From: Phylloscopus collybita
Taxonomy: Eukaryota; Chordata; Aves; Passeriformes; Phylloscopidae
Direction: 5' to 3'
Length of the DNA stretch: 64,000 nucleotides
Assembly (NCBI GenBank): GCA_027886175.1
Contig: JAJNNQ010000137.1
Span: 1,988,001-2,052,000, forward strand
Part shown: piece by piece, positions 12,091 through 25,195 of the stretch
Position numbering within the stretch: the first letter of the stretch is position 1
Layout: every line of letters begins with the position of its first letter
Notes under the pieces: model-generated
Databases searched by the model: none
Seen by the model: the letters and a program-made list of their open reading frames with translations, nothing else
Told to the model about the DNA's origin: nothing
Translations under genes and position numbers: made by a program

Positions 12091-13305
12091 CTAAAATGCT
12101 TCAAAAAAGTCTCTGAGACTTGGTGGGGAGAGACTTTGCTTAATTATGAAGGTTTTGTGGTTTTTTTTGGAAGACAAAGGGAAAGACGGGTGGTAGAGGC
12201 TGGATAGAGCTTCTCCACGACTTGATCCACAGATTGCTGGACTGCATCAGCGAAGCAGCCTGATGTGTTTTGAGTTCAGCACTCCAGCAGCTCTTCTTTG
12301 GGTCACATCTTCCTGGTGGAAAATGGGTCATAATGGACCCATTCCATTCAAGGGACTGATCATTAGCCCTCGTTTCAGCACCTCCAGCTTTCCTCTGCTG
12401 ACCTGAACCTCTCCTCTTTTGGACTTGTCGTGGTCCCCATCGCCCTTAGAGAGGGATCAGATCCCGGTAAACAACTTGGGATCCACTCCAAGGTAGTTTT
12501 CATTGGGACCTTATGGTTTAACAGCCCAAGCAGGGGCTTCACTCCACCCTTCCATTATTTTGTCCTACTGGTTTATCCCCTGCCTCACAAGGAGCACTGG
12601 ATCCAGGTGTCCTCAATATTGGGATATCAGTTCATTGGCTTGTTTCTCCTTAGGTTTTTAAATGATGCCTTTGATCTTGAAGTTGCCTCTCTGCAGCCTT
12701 TCCCTGAGTGATCTCCTCCTGCAGAGAGCCCTCTGCCAAAGCCCTGGAGAGGGAGGTGTCAGCTTGGCTGAGCTCCTGGCTCTGAGTGGCAGGCAGGTCT
12801 CATTTGCCAAGCCCCTCTCAGCAGAGGCAGTGGCTGGGAAGTGCATTGGATCTGTCTGTCCCAGGGCTCCAGCTGAGAGTGGCTCTGCAGGGTGTTGTCA
12901 CTCCAAGCCTCACGGTGTCCTTGGCAGCCTTGGAGGGTTTTTCTGATGGGCCCTGCTCTTGCAGTGTGTTGGTTTTCTCCCTCTGAGTTCACCTGGATTC
13001 TTCCTGTTGAGTTGTATACTCTCCAGGTGGAGACAGGGATCCAGTTGAAGTGACAGACTTTGCCACCTTTCCTTGCTGGAACAGAAGGGAACAAACCTGG
13101 ACCATATTCCAACCTTCTGCTGATGCTCTGAATGCTCTGCTTCTGTCAGCCTGTGTGACCCTCATCCAAAACCACGGCAGTCTGCCTAATCTCAAATCAG
13201 ATCTGGGGGATCCATCCTCCCAAAACACATCCAAAAATGTGGCTCATGCTCTGGAACTGTTCAAGAGAACCTTGGCAAACCAGTCCTGAATTGTTGTATG
13301 GTGGG

Positions 13306-13607
13306 TGATGCTGTTAAAGACCACAGTGACACAGACTCCGACTCAGAAGGCTGACAATGACTTTGTTTATTTCTGGCAATTTCTTCCCTTTTATACCATT
13401 CTACAGAGAACAACTCAATTGGTGAAAGAGAGACAAACTTCTTCAGTCACATTGGTCAAACCAGAGGGACATCAAGAAGAAGTCCCTCCTAGGGAAAGGA
13501 ATGTAAACACAGGTTACAGTTAGGAAAACATGTCTGTTTTTGACAGAAAAATCTCTGGGAAAAGTTTCAGAAAAACAAAAACGTCTCAGGCACCAACCAG
13601 GGCTACA
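13306..13607 (-). mobile_element. Solo LTR, ERVK-like family 2
   Basis: Inverted relative of 38001-38317, sharing CAGAAGGCTGA, GAGGGACATCAAGAA, GGAAAGGAATG and CAGTTAGGAAAAC. Minus-strand TATA (GTATAAAAGG) and AATAAA are present. The flanks GGTGGG and GGTAAG match at four of six positions, so the target duplication is only tentative. Confidence 0.75.
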
Positions 13608-15711
13608 GGTAAGAGCCCAGAAAACTTCCATCCTGCTGACCTGAGGATATTTCCATTTGACACAGAGCTTTATAGCGTGTTCCCATCCCATCTCACCCTG
13701 CATCCATCCTCCAGGACACCCTGTGTTTGCTGTCAGTGAAGGGACAGCACAGATATGTGCTGAAAGAAAGGCAATTTGTTTACTGATTGTATACACAGCA
13801 CTGCTGGATATTTTGTCTCCTTGCATCCAGGGTCAGTGGCAACAAACAATCAAATCATGCAGCAATAAATCCCCAAAAGGAGAGAGAAGGGGCACAGGCA
13901 ACTGCAGCAGCTCGTCCTGAGAAGTACTGGAAATGAAATGAAGGGTGATGGGTGGGGTTGGCAGATTCAACTTGGTTAAAAAAAAAAAAAAATCTCTGTG
14001 CAGGCTCAGTCCATGAAGGGGAAGTGTGGCTGGAGTCTGGGCCTGGCTGATGGCAGTGTCCCCGTGCCCTCCTCCCTCTGGTCACTTAACCTCTGATTCC
14101 TTATCTGGAAAGAAGAAATTACCTCTTATTTATGTACCTCTCAGCAGGGTCAATGAGATTGATTCCCTGTGGGGCTTTTTTGAAGCACTTTGCAGGCAAA
14201 TGTTATCAAATCCCACTTCAAGTCTGTTGCTTCCCTGTAGTTTTTCTCACAGTGAAGAAATCTGATTTTCAGTCCTAGTTTGGGAGGGGTTTTCAGTGCA
14301 GCCTCAGGTGTTCCTTTCAGAGTCTCAGTTTCCTCATCCTTTTGGGCAGCCCTGAGAGCAAAGGAGCCAATTACATCCCACTCAACAAATTTTGGCTGCA
14401 CAGGATATTCAGGGTAAGGGCACCAGAATACTGAGTCTCTAATTAGAAATTTTTGCACATCAGAAACCCCCTCAAGACTCATTAACAGACTTTTTTCCTC
14501 AAGTGGGATACGTCATCGACAACTCCTGCTCAAGCATCCCTGGGGAAAAATGCCATAAACATTTCCCCTCCTGGCTGCTAACCCTTCTCTCTTCCCTCCC
14601 AGTCAGGAATCCCAGGGGATTCCCAGTGCAGGGCTGAATCCAGGGATGTGGGAGCTGCTGGAAGGTGTGGAGGATGCAGCTGGGCTGTGCTGAGCTGGAG
14701 TAGAGTGGGGCTGGGAGCCGGATTTGTGGGCAGAGCCACGCTGCTCCCTCCTCCTCCTCCAGTTTAAACCATCAAGAGGAGCTGTGGCGGACTGGGAGAG
14801 AGCTGAAACCTGCACAAAGGGTTACAGCATCTAATTTTTTTGTCTGTCCCAAGCACAGCTGCCTTATTCTGGGATTTTCCCTCCAAAGGCTGATGCAGCT
14901 CCTCTCCTCCAGACCCCCATTGCCCACCATCCACAGCTCCCACCACCCGAGGAGATCCAGGGACAGCTCCCCATCCATCTTTTCCCAACGGGGCTGGGCT
15001 GTCTGTGCCGAGGGCAGCATGCCAGGGCTCGGGAATCGATTTCCACAGCTCTGCTGTTGTCCTAACCTTACACCGAGAAACTCGAGTCCTCCGAGAGGCA
15101 GAGAGAGGCAGACAGACCCACAGACGGCTGCAGGAGAGACGGGCGGAGGATTGATTGGCTTCTGCCCCGAGGAGAGGAGCTGATACAGAGCAGGTCACTG
15201 GAGCTTTCCATCTCTGTATCTTTACCCCGATCTTGTCCCCCCCCCTCCCCGCTCTCCCTTTCCCAGCTCTGCTCCCTCCCGGGCTCTGCTCAGGCCTCTT
15301 TAGGCGGTGATGAATCATTTACTTGGTGTAAATTGAAAGTGTGGCTCTGCAGAGGGAGCGGGGCTGGGCTGGGAGCGGCGGGGCTGGACCAGGCTGCCAA
15401 GCTGCAGGTCCTGCAGTGTCACCAGCTGCAAGGTCACAGCAATGTCACCAGCCCTCCAGGACAGGGGCTGAGAGCAGAGCCAAGCTTTCTGCAACCCTGA
15501 AACGAATTCAGCAGCTTCCTCCTGTGCCAGATGCAGCACTGTCCAAAGATGCCACCCAAATCTGGCCACTCTTCCAATCCCCTGGCACGTCACTCCTGTC
15601 TCACCCACAGCCAAGCTGTAGCCACCTCCCTTCCTTCTTTCCCAGAAACAGTTCAAGGTCTTTATCCCCAGAGGAGGGATAAACCCTTCAGCTACTGAGA
15701 GAGCCCTCTCT

Positions 15712-15945
15712 AATTCTAGATTGGATATTTGGAAGGAATTCTTCCCTGTGATGGTGGAGAGGCCCTGACACAGGGTGCCCAGAGAAGCTGTGGTTGCCCC
15801 TGGATCCCCTGGAAGTGTCCAAGGCCAGGTTGGATGGGGCTTGGAGCAGCCTGGGACAGTGGAAGGTGTCCCTGCCATAGGCAGGGTGTGGAATTGGATG
15901 ATTTTTGAGGGTCCCTTCCAACCAAACCATTCTACTCTTCCATGT
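15712..15945 (+). mobile_element. CR1 tail fragment
   Basis: Contains GGAAGGAATTCTTCCCTGTG, GAGAAGCTGTGGTTGCCCC, GGTTGGATGGGGCTTGGAGC and GGGTCCCTTCCAACCAAACC, the typical order of the last 230 bases of CR1. Confidence 0.9.
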
Positions 15946-17313
15946 GGATTCACTGGTTCATCTGCATGTGGGCAGCACTCAGGTTTTCAGCCCTGCACAG
16001 CATCCCTGGGTTGTGTTTAACACCCCAGCTGCCACAAGGATGGGAATTTGGGGCAGAAAAGCAGTGTCCCTATAGAGAAGGGCAAGACTTTATTACAGGG
16101 AAATCCCCTGCTGGGTTCCAGGGGACCTGTCCCAGGCTCTGCTGTGGTAGTGTCACTCCTAGATTTTGGCTTTGCTGCCTCATTTCATCCCATGCAACAT
16201 CCATCTAATTCCAAGAGGAATAGCTGAACACACACAAGCTGTCCTTAAGGAGGATGCACCCCCAGGCACCAGCCTCCTTCTGCTCTGGAATGTGCCCTTG
16301 CAGGTCTGGGGACTCCTTGGCTGACAGGTCATTAATTGCAATCAGAGAGGGAAACAGTCCCATTTTCTGGGAGAACTTGTGATAGTTCATGTATTTCAAA
16401 ACTTTTTTTATTTTTTTTTACCTTCAGCTAGCAGTGGCCAATTTTTTTTTTAATAATAAATGTTCTTGAAAGCTGTTCTGGAAGGGGCTGATTCCATTTA
16501 GTAATTGGAGAATGATTCATTTAAGACTTTGGAAGGCTTCATTTTGGGGTTTGATTTCAGTTTTTACCAAGTTGCTTGAGATTTCAAAATAAGAAGTCAT
16601 TCTGAAAGGAAGCATTCGTTTTTTATTATTATTATTTTTATTTTTCCATTAGAATGAAACATTTGGGCATCTGTGATTTCTTTCTCCCCCAGAAGTCTTT
16701 ACCAGCCCTGGAAACTGAGCAAAGCAGCCAACAAGTGCTGCTGGTTTAGAGGAACTGACATTTGCTGCGGAGGGAAGAGGGATTGTTGAAGCATCTCCAG
16801 TCTGTCCTGCTTGGAGATATCGGAGCCAGGAGCTGGCTCTGCTCCCTGCACTCCTCTGCTCAGCTCTGAGGGGCTGCTCATGTCCTCTGTGTGTCCTTCT
16901 GGCACCCAGAGCCTCCCCAAGGCACCCAGCTGGCTCAGAGCACATGCCAGCAAATCCCACTGCTCCTGGACCTTGGGAAGAGGATCCAGTGGCCTCCTGA
17001 AGGCAACCTCACCTCATGGAAGAAGCAGTGACATAAGATTGTCACATCTGGGTCACGCCAGTCACCTTCCTGAATCCTTTTGGCTCTGGGTTAGTCAAGG
17101 GATGGCCAAAATCTCCCACACACAATTCCTCAGCTGGAGCTGGTCTGGATTAACTGGATCCCTGCTCTTGTGAGACACCTCAGAAGCCACAGGAGAATTT
17201 TTTGGTTTGCCAAGCAAAAAAATAAAACAGCCCTGTTCAGAGGGCTCTGATGCCATTCTCTGGCAGCAGGCACCCACCCCAGTGTCTGGGGAGTGGCCCT
17301 CCACATCCTCGTG

Positions 17314-17658
17314 TGTCACACACAACACAAAGAAATGACACCCACACTCTGAGATGTCCAAGGCAGAAAAGAGAGCAGTTTATTTACAAACTTTGACATT
17401 TATAGAATTTTAATAGTGACCATGGATTGGAGGAAGAAAATCTTCCTCTTCAACCACACTGGGCAATCTAACAGTCAATCAACAGTCTCCTCCTTGTGAG
17501 AAGAATGTAAATATGGTTACACCATTACAATAACAAGAAAGTTGTTGATGTAAAATCATGTTTGACTCCATTGCAAAAGGTAAACACAGAAGGCTGAAAT
17601 AGAACTTTAGAAAAACTTCTAAAAGAGACAAAGGAGAAAAGCAAAAACCCAGACAACA
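17314..17658 (-). mobile_element. Solo LTR, ERVK-like family 1
   Basis: Same family as 1589: CTGAGATGTCCAAGGCA, CAGTTTATTTACAAA and GACCATGGATTGGAGGAAG. It ends TG...CAACA, with imperfect 6-bp flanks CTCGTG (17308-17313) and CTCCTG (17659-17664). It is longer than the first copy because of an extra A-rich segment near the right end. Confidence 0.8.
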
Positions 17659-18349
17659 CTCCTGCTCCCCACCTCTTCCCACCCACCACAGCCACTTGGG
17701 TGGACAGCTCATACACCCTGAAACCACAGCTCTCTTTTCTAACACAATATGAAGGGGGGAAAAAAGTCTTTAAACAAGCTGTTTGCTAGTGATCACTGTG
17801 GAGAGGGAGGGAGGTTTGTTATCCACACTCAGACTCCCTGCCAGACCAGGAGAAAAAAAAAGGGAAAAGTTCCAAAGTGCAGCTCGAGGTGTCTGGGCTC
17901 AGCAGGTAACCTGATGCGCTGCCTCTGGCAGAGCTCATTGATCGTCCCTGGCTTTCACTTTCTTGGTCAAAGTCTTCTGAACCACCAGAGAGTCTCAGGT
18001 AACCCCAGCTGCCTACACAGGCTGCAATAAGACCCCTCTTGAAGGGTCTTTTTCTTGTTTGACTTTCTGCTGTCTGAAAGCCTCTGACTCTTTCAGGCTG
18101 AGGGGTTTTGTTCTTTCTGTTTCCCTTTTTTACCTCCTTGGTTTTTTTTTTGCTTCCCAGTCTTTTCCCCCAGTGCTGTTTCCAGAAGGGGCCATGTGGG
18201 TCAGGCTTCAGGGACCCACAGGGGCAGGAGGTTGGAATATCACACCCACTCCTGGGCCACTCTGAGCTTGAACAGTGAGAAAAGAGGGATTTCCTGACTT
18301 TTGCAGGGGTCTGTGACCCTGTAAACCCTCAGCTGTCCCTGCCTTGTAC

Positions 18350-18790
18350 TGATGCTTTGGGAAGGCTGACCTGAAACAGAGGCTGGACAGAACTAGAGAA
18401 TAAAGCAGATATTTATTAAAAGGCTTCCAGGACCCACCCTGGGCATTACAGGAGCCTGACCAAGGCTGCACCCAGGGTGGGTTAGGAATGGCCACACAAA
18501 AATGGCTGCTCCATCACGAGATTGTACATTTTTATAAGTTTTGGTCCATTTGCATATTGGGGTTTAATTATCCAATCACAGCTTCAGGTTGTGAGGTCCC
18601 ATCCTTCTTGCTCCTCCCTTCAGCCACCCTTGTTTGTGCTTTTTGGGCTGAAAGTTGTCCTTGGTCCTCAGCAGGAAAAGGATTTGTTTTGTCTGCTTGT
18701 TCTGTGAAGAGAGCTGAGTGACACTGAATGTGAGGCTCAGAACTGCACCCCTGGGCAGCACAGAATCTCTAAGGCTTCAGTACTCCCCAT
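18350..18790 (-). mobile_element. Solo LTR, family 3 (approximate borders)
   Basis: Shares with 59574-59975 AGAGAATAAAG, ATTTATTAAA, TTTGCATATTGGGGTTTAAT, CCAATCACAGCTTCA and the end TGTGAAGAGAGCT. Minus-strand TATA (CTTATAAAAA) and AATAAA are present. The ends and target duplication were not resolved. Confidence 0.7.
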
Positions 18791-18876
18791 GCTGTTTTGC
18801 CCCAAGGTGCCAACTGGAGTCCCTCCAATCAGGCAGCAGTTTGGAGGTGCTCTGCACTTGCCTGGAATGATGAAAA

Positions 18877-19135
18877 ACTCATAGAATCAGTGAATATCCT
18901 CAACTGGAAAGGACCCATATTGATCATCAAGGTCCAGCTCCTGGCCCTGCACAGAACAGCCCCAAAAATCACACCAGATGCCTGAGAGAGTTGTCCAAAA
19001 CTCTTCTTGAGCTCTGGCAGGGTTGTTGCCATCACCACATTCCTGGGGAGCCTGTTGCAGTGCCTGACCACCCTCTGGGTCTCACAATCATGGCTGGAGC
19101 CATATTATAGGAAAATCTTTCTCTATCCCTTCCTG
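18877..19135 (-). mobile_element. CR1 tail fragment
   Basis: Starts with CATAGAATCAGTGAATATCC and continues with GGTCCAGCTCCTGGCCCTGC and GGGGAGCCTGTTGCAGTGCC. It belongs to the same subtype as the copy at 5222. Confidence 0.85.
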
Positions 19136-21511
19136 CCTTAACATTGTCCTGCCAACGTTAAGCAGCTCTGGAAGCCTTCAGGCACCTGGGAAAAGTTGTC
19201 AAAGGTACCTGATAATTGTCCTAGTCGTCCTGAGGAAGGAGCAGCCACATGGAGAACATGGTTTCCAGCTCAAATCCTGCTTCTCCTTGGAAATCTGTGC
19301 CTATCTGGGCTGTTTCCCCCCCAGTCAGAGGGGTGGCTCAGAGCTACTTCAGTTGTTAAGTTCAACACCCTGGTGTATCCGAGGTATTTGTGGACGTTTC
19401 TCACTGCAAAGGAGATTTCCTATTCTGTGCTGCTGCATAATGGGAACAAAACCCATAAATGCTGGGAAGGAAAGGAATTCCAGGAAAATCTGAAGCCCTT
19501 CATTTGGTTTGAAAGCCTTCAATCATTTGTTTGGCAGTCAGAGGTGGCAAAGGCAGGAGTGAATGAATGAGCTCTCAGGGTGTCTTGGTTTGACTCCTCC
19601 CGGGTCACAGCTGGCCTGAGAACCCCTTCCACCTGACAGCAAGGGAAAGTGGAGTCATTTTCCCCAAATTGGCCTTGGCATGGAGCAATTCCCACTTCTT
19701 CCCAGGCAGTTATGGAAACTGGAGCTTCAGAGGGAAGCGCAGCAGGGGGGGCATCAAAGCATCCTGCCCGGAGCCCAGGGAATCTCTAATCTGCCTGCTG
19801 AGGTACAGCTTAAGTACCCATCCTTTCACACCTTTGCAGCCCAGGAAATAGCCCCAAATGTGACAGCTCTGCAATGGCCTTTTGAAATGAGATCGGGGCT
19901 CTTAGCCCAGGGAGGAGGAGGAAATTCTCAGGACTGGGAGCGTGGCTATTGATGGTGATAAAGCCCTGAGTGAATCAGAGGCTCCTGGGAATCCTGTTTC
20001 CCTAGAGATAACATTGAATAAACCCCTCTGAAGCAGCCCTCTGAGCAGATCCCCAGCCCTGGAGAACCGACCCGTGGGTGCATCCATTCCCTAAATGCCA
20101 CCGTGTCCCCTTTGGGAGCACTTTTCCTGCTCTGGTGAGCCAAGCAGTGCAGGGCAGAGCTGTGCCCTTCACAGGTTGATTATCTCACTGGCTGTACCTG
20201 CCTGAGGCAACTCAGGGACAGCACTGGGCACTGTGGGCCATGAGAGGCAGGCGTGTGGTAAATGTGTTTTGATAACAACCTTTCCTTTGATTAGCTTATT
20301 TTGCTAGAGGGCAGTGGGGAAGGGTGGGAAGATAATTAGTTTGTGCAGTGGGTTCCAGCAGAAGCTTTCTCCTCGTGCAGCCCTGTGAGTTTGGTGTCCT
20401 ACTTGGGATTTGTCTCCGTCACAGGAGCGTTGGCAGCTCAGGTTCGGCGTTGCAGAATTCAGGGGAAGGTCTCTGGGTGAAATATCTACATAGCCCACAG
20501 GAGACACCTAGGGAGGGAACAGGGATGGGGAAAGCAGCATGGCCACCCTGAGCAGCCCTAAGAACCTTAAAAATCAGGTGTGCACTGGAGCTGAGGTGCA
20601 AAGTTACAGGGGACTGTCACACGGAACGAGTATTCCCTGACTTGAATTGCAACACGGATGTTGACAGAGCCAGCAGGGAGATTCAGACCTCAAGAAGCAG
20701 CCAAATAAGGAATAATTCAGGTGTTTAAACACAGATATATCGGGAATATAAGGAGACTTTGAATTAGAGGCGGTTTTATTTACACAAGGGATTCAATTCA
20801 GTTTGAATCCCTGCTGTGCTGAACCTGGGGAACCTCAGGTGTGAGACGTTCACCTGGGGCTGATAAAGAGCCTACATTTCTTCTGGAGGATAAGATGGGA
20901 TCCTGAGGACATCTCAAGTGGCTTTAGAGCTCTGTATGTTGGCAACAAAATAGAGCCTAACCCCAGTTTGGGATCTTTTCCCCTCTCAAATTCCCAGAAC
21001 GGACAAAATTCCATGGGTTTTGCCATGTGACCACTCTCACTCCTCCCATGAATTTTAAAGCCTTGCAACGCCCTAATTTGCAATGAAGCAGGGCTAGGCT
21101 TTGCTGCAGGGTTGTGGCTCTCCCAGGTGAGTGTCAGGGAATATGGATGGTTCAGGGAGCTGTCTCGGTCGCTGGGCTGTTTGTAGGGAATCTCTCTCTT
21201 TTAGGGAATCCGTCTTGCTGTCAGGTGCTCCCCGGTGCCTCTGCAGCCAATGAGCTGCCAATGAGGGAAAATGGCACATGAAACGAGCCCTCCCCAGGGT
21301 GGGGGAACATTGGCCTTGTGCTGCCACTGCTGCTTCTGTGACATTTCATCAGACTCCACCCGTGACAGGGCTCAGAAGGGAATGGAACGGGGTGGGGAGG
21401 AGATCGGAGAGAAATTCCTTCCAAAGAAAAGCACAGCAAACCTTTAAAGTGTGTCTTCATCCAGCCTCAGTCTCTCCATGGATCTGCACACACTCCTGAC
21501 CATAAATTCAG

Positions 21512-21735
21512 GCCATCAGAGAATCATTTGTGTGGGAAGGACCCTTCAAAATTCATCCCATTCCACCCCTTGCCCTGGGCAGGGACACCTTCCACCATCC
21601 CAGGTTGCTCCAATCCTTATCCAACCTGGCCTTGGACACTTCCAGGGATCCAGGGGCAGCCACAGCTTCTCTGGGCAACCTGTGCCAGGGCCTCCTCACC
21701 CTCACAGCCAGGAATTCCTTCCCAGTATCTTCTGT
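21512..21735 (-). mobile_element. CR1 tail fragment
   Basis: GGGCAGGGACACCTTCCACC, GGCCTTGGACACTTCCAGGG and GCAGCCACAGCTTCTCTGGG are the reverse-strand CR1 tail. It ends near CCAGGAATTCCTTCCCAGTA. Confidence 0.9.
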
Positions 21736-21989
21736 TCCCACATTCAGTGACCTGCCACCCAATTTCTCTTTGTGCCACCACGACAGCCCCTGACTCCCCC
21801 TATTGCTTCCACATCCCCCTGCACTCCATCCCCCAAGCAGAGGTGCAGAGGTAGATGCTTCCCCCTTTGACTTCTGTACCAGGGAGATTTTTTTTTATTT
21901 AATTTTTTTTTTTAAATCTTTGCATATTTTTGTATACAAGAATTGGGTACTTTTGGAATCGTCTCCACAGGGCAACGGTCACAGCCTGA

Positions 21990-22118
21990 AGCCTGCCAGA
22001 GTCCAGGAAGAGTTTGGGCAACACTCTCAGGCACAGGGAGGGATTTTTGGGGTGTTCTGTGCAGGGCCAGGAGTTGGGCTGGATGATCCTTGTGGGTCCC
22101 TTCCAACTCAGGATTCCC
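21990..22118 (+). mobile_element. CR1 3'-end fragment
   Basis: GGGCTGGATGATCCTTGTGG and GTCCCTTCCAACTCAGGATT close the fragment. The 5' part (GCACAGGGAGGGATTTTTGG) matches the 5222 subtype read on the opposite strand. Confidence 0.8.
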
Positions 22119-23392
22119 TTCCAAGCAGAACTGTTGTCCTGGAGGGAGCTTCTGGGAGTTCACAGGAGCTTCTGAGATTAAAGCTGATTCTCTCATCCTG
22201 CTGTGGGGCTTTATTTTGTGGGGGACCCTCCTTACAGTCTTTTCTTCCTAACCCCCAGCAACATCTGCATTTCTTTTGCTTGGTGAGTGGCTCTGAGCAC
22301 CTCACTGTCCTGTTTTCTTGAACATCTTCTCTTCCATCCTTTTCCACTTCAGACGTGGATGCGAGAAACCAGGATGTTCCAAGAAAACACGTTTTCTTGC
22401 CATCCCCTGCAGGGAAGGCCAAATTCCCGGTGAAGAACAGAGGTCTTGGCTGTGAATTTCTCCTGCCACTGGCAATGGGCTTCCTTGTGTGCTGTAGGGA
22501 CAAGGGGCAGCCCCACAGCAAACAGCTTGGCTGTGTCTTGCAAGAAAGCATCCACCAGTCCCTGGTAATGGAAGGAAGAGCAGGTTTCTTTTCATTGGCC
22601 TCCAACATTTTCTTCCCTGCCTAGGAAGTTACAATTAGCACGTCTTTTTGTTGGTTGTCTTGTGGCCAAAAGAAAAAAAAATTAAGAGAAAGCTGAGGAA
22701 AAGTTGAGACAAATATTCTGAGGAGCAGGAGAAATGCTGAAAGCTCTGCTGGGACAGAGTGGAGGAGCTGGAGGATGATTCTGCCTAACCTGGATAAAGG
22801 GATTTGAGAGGCCAGGGAAGTGGGAATTGCTGTGGGCTGTAGGACTGAGTCACTGCTGTAAGACAAGGTCTGGCACAGCTTCTGGCTGGAGAAAACACGT
22901 CCTGGACCCCTTGGTACATTCAGAAAGGAACGTCAGCATGATCCACTGGTTACAGGATTTTCCTTAGGCAAGAGAGAGCAGAATTAATTTCCTTGCTCTT
23001 CCTTGCATGATTTTGGACAAATTCCTTAGGATGGGATTTATCTCACCTGCTCCTTGGTTTCCTGTCTCTGCAGACAGTGAAGACAAGGACTTTTTCTGAA
23101 CACATTCCTCCTAACACTGAGGTGTTGAAGGCAGTGGAATTAATTGCCCTCTGGATGTGCCAGTTTCTTTTAGTAGCTACTGAGGAACCCTTAAATGACT
23201 GTATCAAACAATCCCTGACATAAAATGACTCTACTCCTTAACTTCCCCATGTTTTAGCCCCTTGTCTGCAGAACAGGAGTAACAGTTCCTCACCTCATGA
23301 GTGGGTGTGAGATCCTAAGGCTTAAAGTATTTTGGACAACGGGTGGATTGAAGTCCTGTAGGGAGCTGGATGTGATGACTGCAGTAAAAAAA

Positions 23393-23460
23393 ATTAAATA
23401 AATATATATATAAATATTTATATATATATATATAAAATCATGTATAAAGCATATATAAAG
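23393..23460 (+). repeat. AT-rich (TA)n region
   Basis: Alternating TA runs broken by AAATA, followed by two CATATATAAAGCA-like repeats. Confidence 0.9.
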
Positions 23461-23835
23461 CACAAAAATAATAATTTCATCTACAAGTGGCTGAGTAGGT
23501 TTTGAGTTTGTTTAATTAGAGCAGAAGGAGGCTTGGCAGACATGACAAGGTGCAGACACACCTGCAGTTCCTTGATTATCCCTTCTGTTAGAGCAGGGAT
23601 GGCACCAGAAGGGTTAAGGCAGACAGGGATGAAGCAAACACTCCCCAAGCCTTGCTTCTCCCTCCCATATCTCATTCCCAATGCCTCCTGCCCCTCTGCC
23701 CCAGGCACTGGAGGAGATCTACATTTTAATTGAGACATGTGAGGAAAATCATCTCAACCTAACTCAATCTAACTTCCCATGCCTGGAAGGCTTCTCCCTT
23801 GGTAGCTTGGTGCATATTTTGGGGTGAGGGTGGGT

Positions 23836-24040
23836 TAGAGCCACATCCAACCTGACCTTGGGCGTTCCCAGGGATCCAGGGGCAGCCACAGCTTCTCTGG
23901 GCAGGAATTGTAAAAAAATCCTCATTGTAAAAAAAAAATCCTCATTGTAAAAAAAATCCTCATTGTAAAAAAATCCTCATTGTAAAAAAAATCCTTTCTT
24001 ATCTCTCATCTAAATTGACCCTCCTTCAGTTTAAAACCAG
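23836..24040 (-). mobile_element. CR1 tail fragment split by a minisatellite
   Basis: CATCCAACCTGACCTTGGGC and CAGGGATCCAGGGGCAGCCA are followed by an inserted A-rich tandem array. The CR1 then resumes with CTCATCTAAATTGACCCTCC and TTCAGTTTAAAACCA. Confidence 0.8.
23917..23997 (+). repeat. A-rich minisatellite, unit about 17-20 bp (5 copies)
   Basis: ATCCTCATTGTAAAAAA is repeated with A-runs of variable length. It lies inside a CR1 tail at the place where CR1 has its reversed AGGAAGAATT.. motif, so it arose by local expansion of CR1 sequence. Confidence 0.9.
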
Positions 24041-24107
24041 CATTAATGAGGCCCCTGGATTAATGGGGCCCCTTGTATTAATGAGTCCCCTTTATTAAGG
24101 AAACCCC
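24040..24107 (+). repeat. Degenerate 18-bp tandem repeat
   Basis: ATTAATGAGGCCCCTGG, ATTAATGGGGCCCCTTGT, ATTAATGAGTCCCCTT and TATTAAGGAAACCCC in a row. It follows the CR1 fragment at 23836. Confidence 0.7.
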
Positions 24108-24954
24108 ACTCTCATGGCTCAGAGCTGAGGTGAGGAGATGACCACAACAAAACCAAACTCCTTTTATCTTTCAGACCCAAACCCTTCCCACAAAGAGGCT
24201 TTGTCTGCAGGTTTTCTGAGGGACAGGAGCCCCCCGGAGCTGTTCATCCCTGTGGCTCCCCCAGAGCTGGGAACAGGCAGCCAGACACATCCTGCCCCCA
24301 ACAGCAGTTTGGAAGGGGTGCCAGCCAGCCCTGCCAGGGAGCACTGGGTTGTTTTGTGCAGGACAGGAGGGCAGGATTTCAGTTCAGAACAACACTTGCC
24401 TGCTTTGTCTGATCCCAGTCTCTCCGAGCTTGCCTGGCCTGATAAGGTGTTATCAGAGCAGGGCATCTCTGAGATGTGGCAGGGCCAGAGGTGGCTTTTC
24501 TGCAGGTGGCCCTGGCCCTTTTCCACCCAGCACCTCTGAAGAGGCAGCCAGTTAATAACAGCAGGAGGAGGAGGAGGATGTTGGGATGCCAGCCAAGAGC
24601 TTTAGCTCTGTGCTTTTCTCAGGGAGAAGAAGAGAAAGTGCAAACATGGGTACAAGCAAATCAACCTGATCCTTTCCTCATCCTCACCCAGCTCCAGCCC
24701 TGCAAACGAGCCCACAAAAAACTTTCAGTGTATGATTAGCCAAGAAAGCAGAAATGATTTTTCCATCTTGAGGCTATTGCCTCGAAAAAATTTATTTCCA
24801 GGAATGGTTCTGAATTTTGCAGTATCTCTGGGGAGAGTCTCAGTGTACCTGGGCATGACAGTGGCTTTCTGTGGGGTGGGGAGTTAATTTTTACCAGAAT
24901 TGTAGGGCAACAGTAAATCTTTGTTCTCTGTTCCCCTCTCTGCTTTTAAGGACT

Positions 24955-25032
24955 GTCCTGGTTTAGAGCAAATTTGAGAGGAAAAGAAAAAAAATCCTGA
25001 CCTGAAGAATTCCCTCCTGGCTTTATCTGATA
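24955..25032 (+). mobile_element. Possible ERVL-like LTR 5' fragment
   Basis: TGTCCTGGTTTAGAGCAAAT followed by an A-rich run and CCTGACCTGAAGAATTCCC resembles the start of a songbird LTR. It is cut off by the CR1 tail at 25038. Confidence 0.35.
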
Positions 25033-25037
25033 GAAGA

Positions 25038-25195
25038 TCATAGAATTACAGAATCCTAGGATGGTTTGGGTGGAAAGGGACCTTAAATATTATCCAGTGC
25101 CACCCCCTGCCATGGACAGGGACACCTTCCACTGTCCCAGGGTGCTCCAAGCCACATCCAGCCTGGCCTTGGGCACTTCCAGGGATGGGGCATCT
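25038..25195 (-). mobile_element. CR1 tail fragment
   Basis: CATAGAATTACAGAATCCTA, GGTTTGGGTGGAAAGGGACC and ACAGGGACACCTTCCACTG, ending near CACTTCCAGGGATGGGGC. Confidence 0.9.

Noticed and set aside
14900..15300. Possible CpG island or promoter
   Set aside because: CpGs are somewhat enriched but clearly below expectation for its GC content, and no start-site signals were found.
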